From positions 1 to 5,352 of the forward strand of contig CAMZMA010000096.1 of NCBI GenBank assembly GCA_947311815.1: a stretch of DNA of 5,352 nucleotides, written 5' to 3'. Positions 5,033 through 5,352 of this stretch are shown piece after piece. Position 1 is the first letter of the stretch. Every line of letters starts with the position of its first letter. A program made the position numbers and the translations under genes. The notes beneath the pieces are model-generated. The model was not told where the DNA came from. It saw only the letters and a program-made list of their open reading frames with translations, and did no database searches. This DNA comes from an uncultured Flavobacteriaceae bacterium. Its GTDB lineage: Bacteria; Bacteroidota; Bacteroidia; Flavobacteriales; Flavobacteriaceae.

Positions 5033-5352
5033 TTGAACCCAAGAGAACTCATAAAAACATTAGGATTTACACCTAAAAATAATACTTCAGGAGTATTTCT
5101 AAAAAAATACGAGAACTATGCTGTGGAAGTAGATTTTGAGAAAAATCAATTCCATTTTGGTGGAAAAATCAATTTTGGCGATTCTAAGAAAACCATTCAA
5201 AACATAACAAAACCAGAAGATTGGGTAGTGTTTGAATGTGTAAATAGATTGCTCGAAAAAGGTTATCAACCTCAAAATATTACCTTAGAAAAAACTTGGA
5301 AAACAGGACACGGAACAAGCGGACGTTTAGATATATTGGTTACTCGTGATAA
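5033..5352 (+). CDS. N-terminal part of a probable restriction/DNA-methylation protein (HsdR_N-like nuclease domain), runs off right edge
   Basis: One open frame continues to the window end (106 codons). It begins 'NPRELIKTLGFTPKNNTSG', followed by 'YAVEVDFEKNQFHFG', a helix 'VFECVNRLLEKGY' (67-78) and 'LEKTWKTGHGTSGRLDILVT' (85-104). An acidic helix residue (E68) followed by GRLDILV with D100 fits the start of a PD-(D/E)xK fold as in HsdR_N domains. The matching (I/V)ECK motif would fall just past the edge. In Bacteroidetes such N-termini are seen on large N-6 DNA methylase or type I/IIG-like restriction proteins, so that is the proposed role. No ATG fits: the frame is open only from 5015, with TTG at 5027 and 5033. 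TTG 5033 is preferred because it gives the family-like start M-N-P-R-E-L-I. A solitary nuclease or an unrelated protein with this N-terminal domain cannot be excluded. Confidence 0.6.
   Translation, partial: MNPRELIKTLGFTPKNNTSGVFLKKYENYAVEVDFEKNQFHFGGKINFGDSKKTIQNITKPEDWVVFECVNRLLEKGYQPQNITLEKTWKTGHGTSGRLDILVTRD

Overview
The window looks like chromosomal DNA from a member of the Bacteroidetes, most likely Flavobacteriaceae. It is AT-rich. Its starts are preceded by A-rich leaders with no Shine-Dalgarno AGGAGG, and several genes have TAnnTTTG-type -7 boxes. The protein families also fit: an OmpA-type protein with the 'SKFDFVPGD' signature, a membrane-anchored TPR-LuxR regulator, and short lipoprotein and beta-barrel genes.

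Layout. Bases 1-367 (minus) hold the 5' end of an OmpA-family outer-membrane protein gene that runs off the left edge. Bases 368-527 hold no gene but contain two perfect, interlocking inverted repeats with H-type pseudoknot topology in the OmpA-family leader. Bases 528-965 (minus) encode a small outer-membrane beta-barrel protein and 994-1311 (minus) a small cysteine-containing lipoprotein; the two sit 28 nt apart and probably form one transcript. Bases 1312-1476 hold no gene but carry a cluster of GGTGAT/ATCACC half-sites, an 11-bp A/T homopolymer and a -7 box. Bases 1477-3066 (minus) encode the TPR-transmembrane-LuxR regulator. A 109-bp divergent promoter region separates it from aspS (3176-4930, plus), a complete aspartyl-tRNA synthetase. 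From 5033 to the right edge (plus) is the N-terminus of a protein that looks like a large restriction/DNA-methylation enzyme with an HsdR_N-like nuclease domain.

How the parts may work together (inference). The regulator has a predicted periplasmic TPR region and a cytoplasmic LuxR DNA-binding domain. It lies directly upstream of, and on the same strand as, the lipoprotein/barrel pair, and the half-site cluster lies between them at an activator-like distance from the -7 box. A local envelope-sensing circuit controlling two small surface proteins is therefore plausible. aspS is a housekeeping gene, and the gene after it may mark the start of a restriction-modification or defence locus outside the window. 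No tRNA, rRNA, CRISPR array or insertion sequence was seen.
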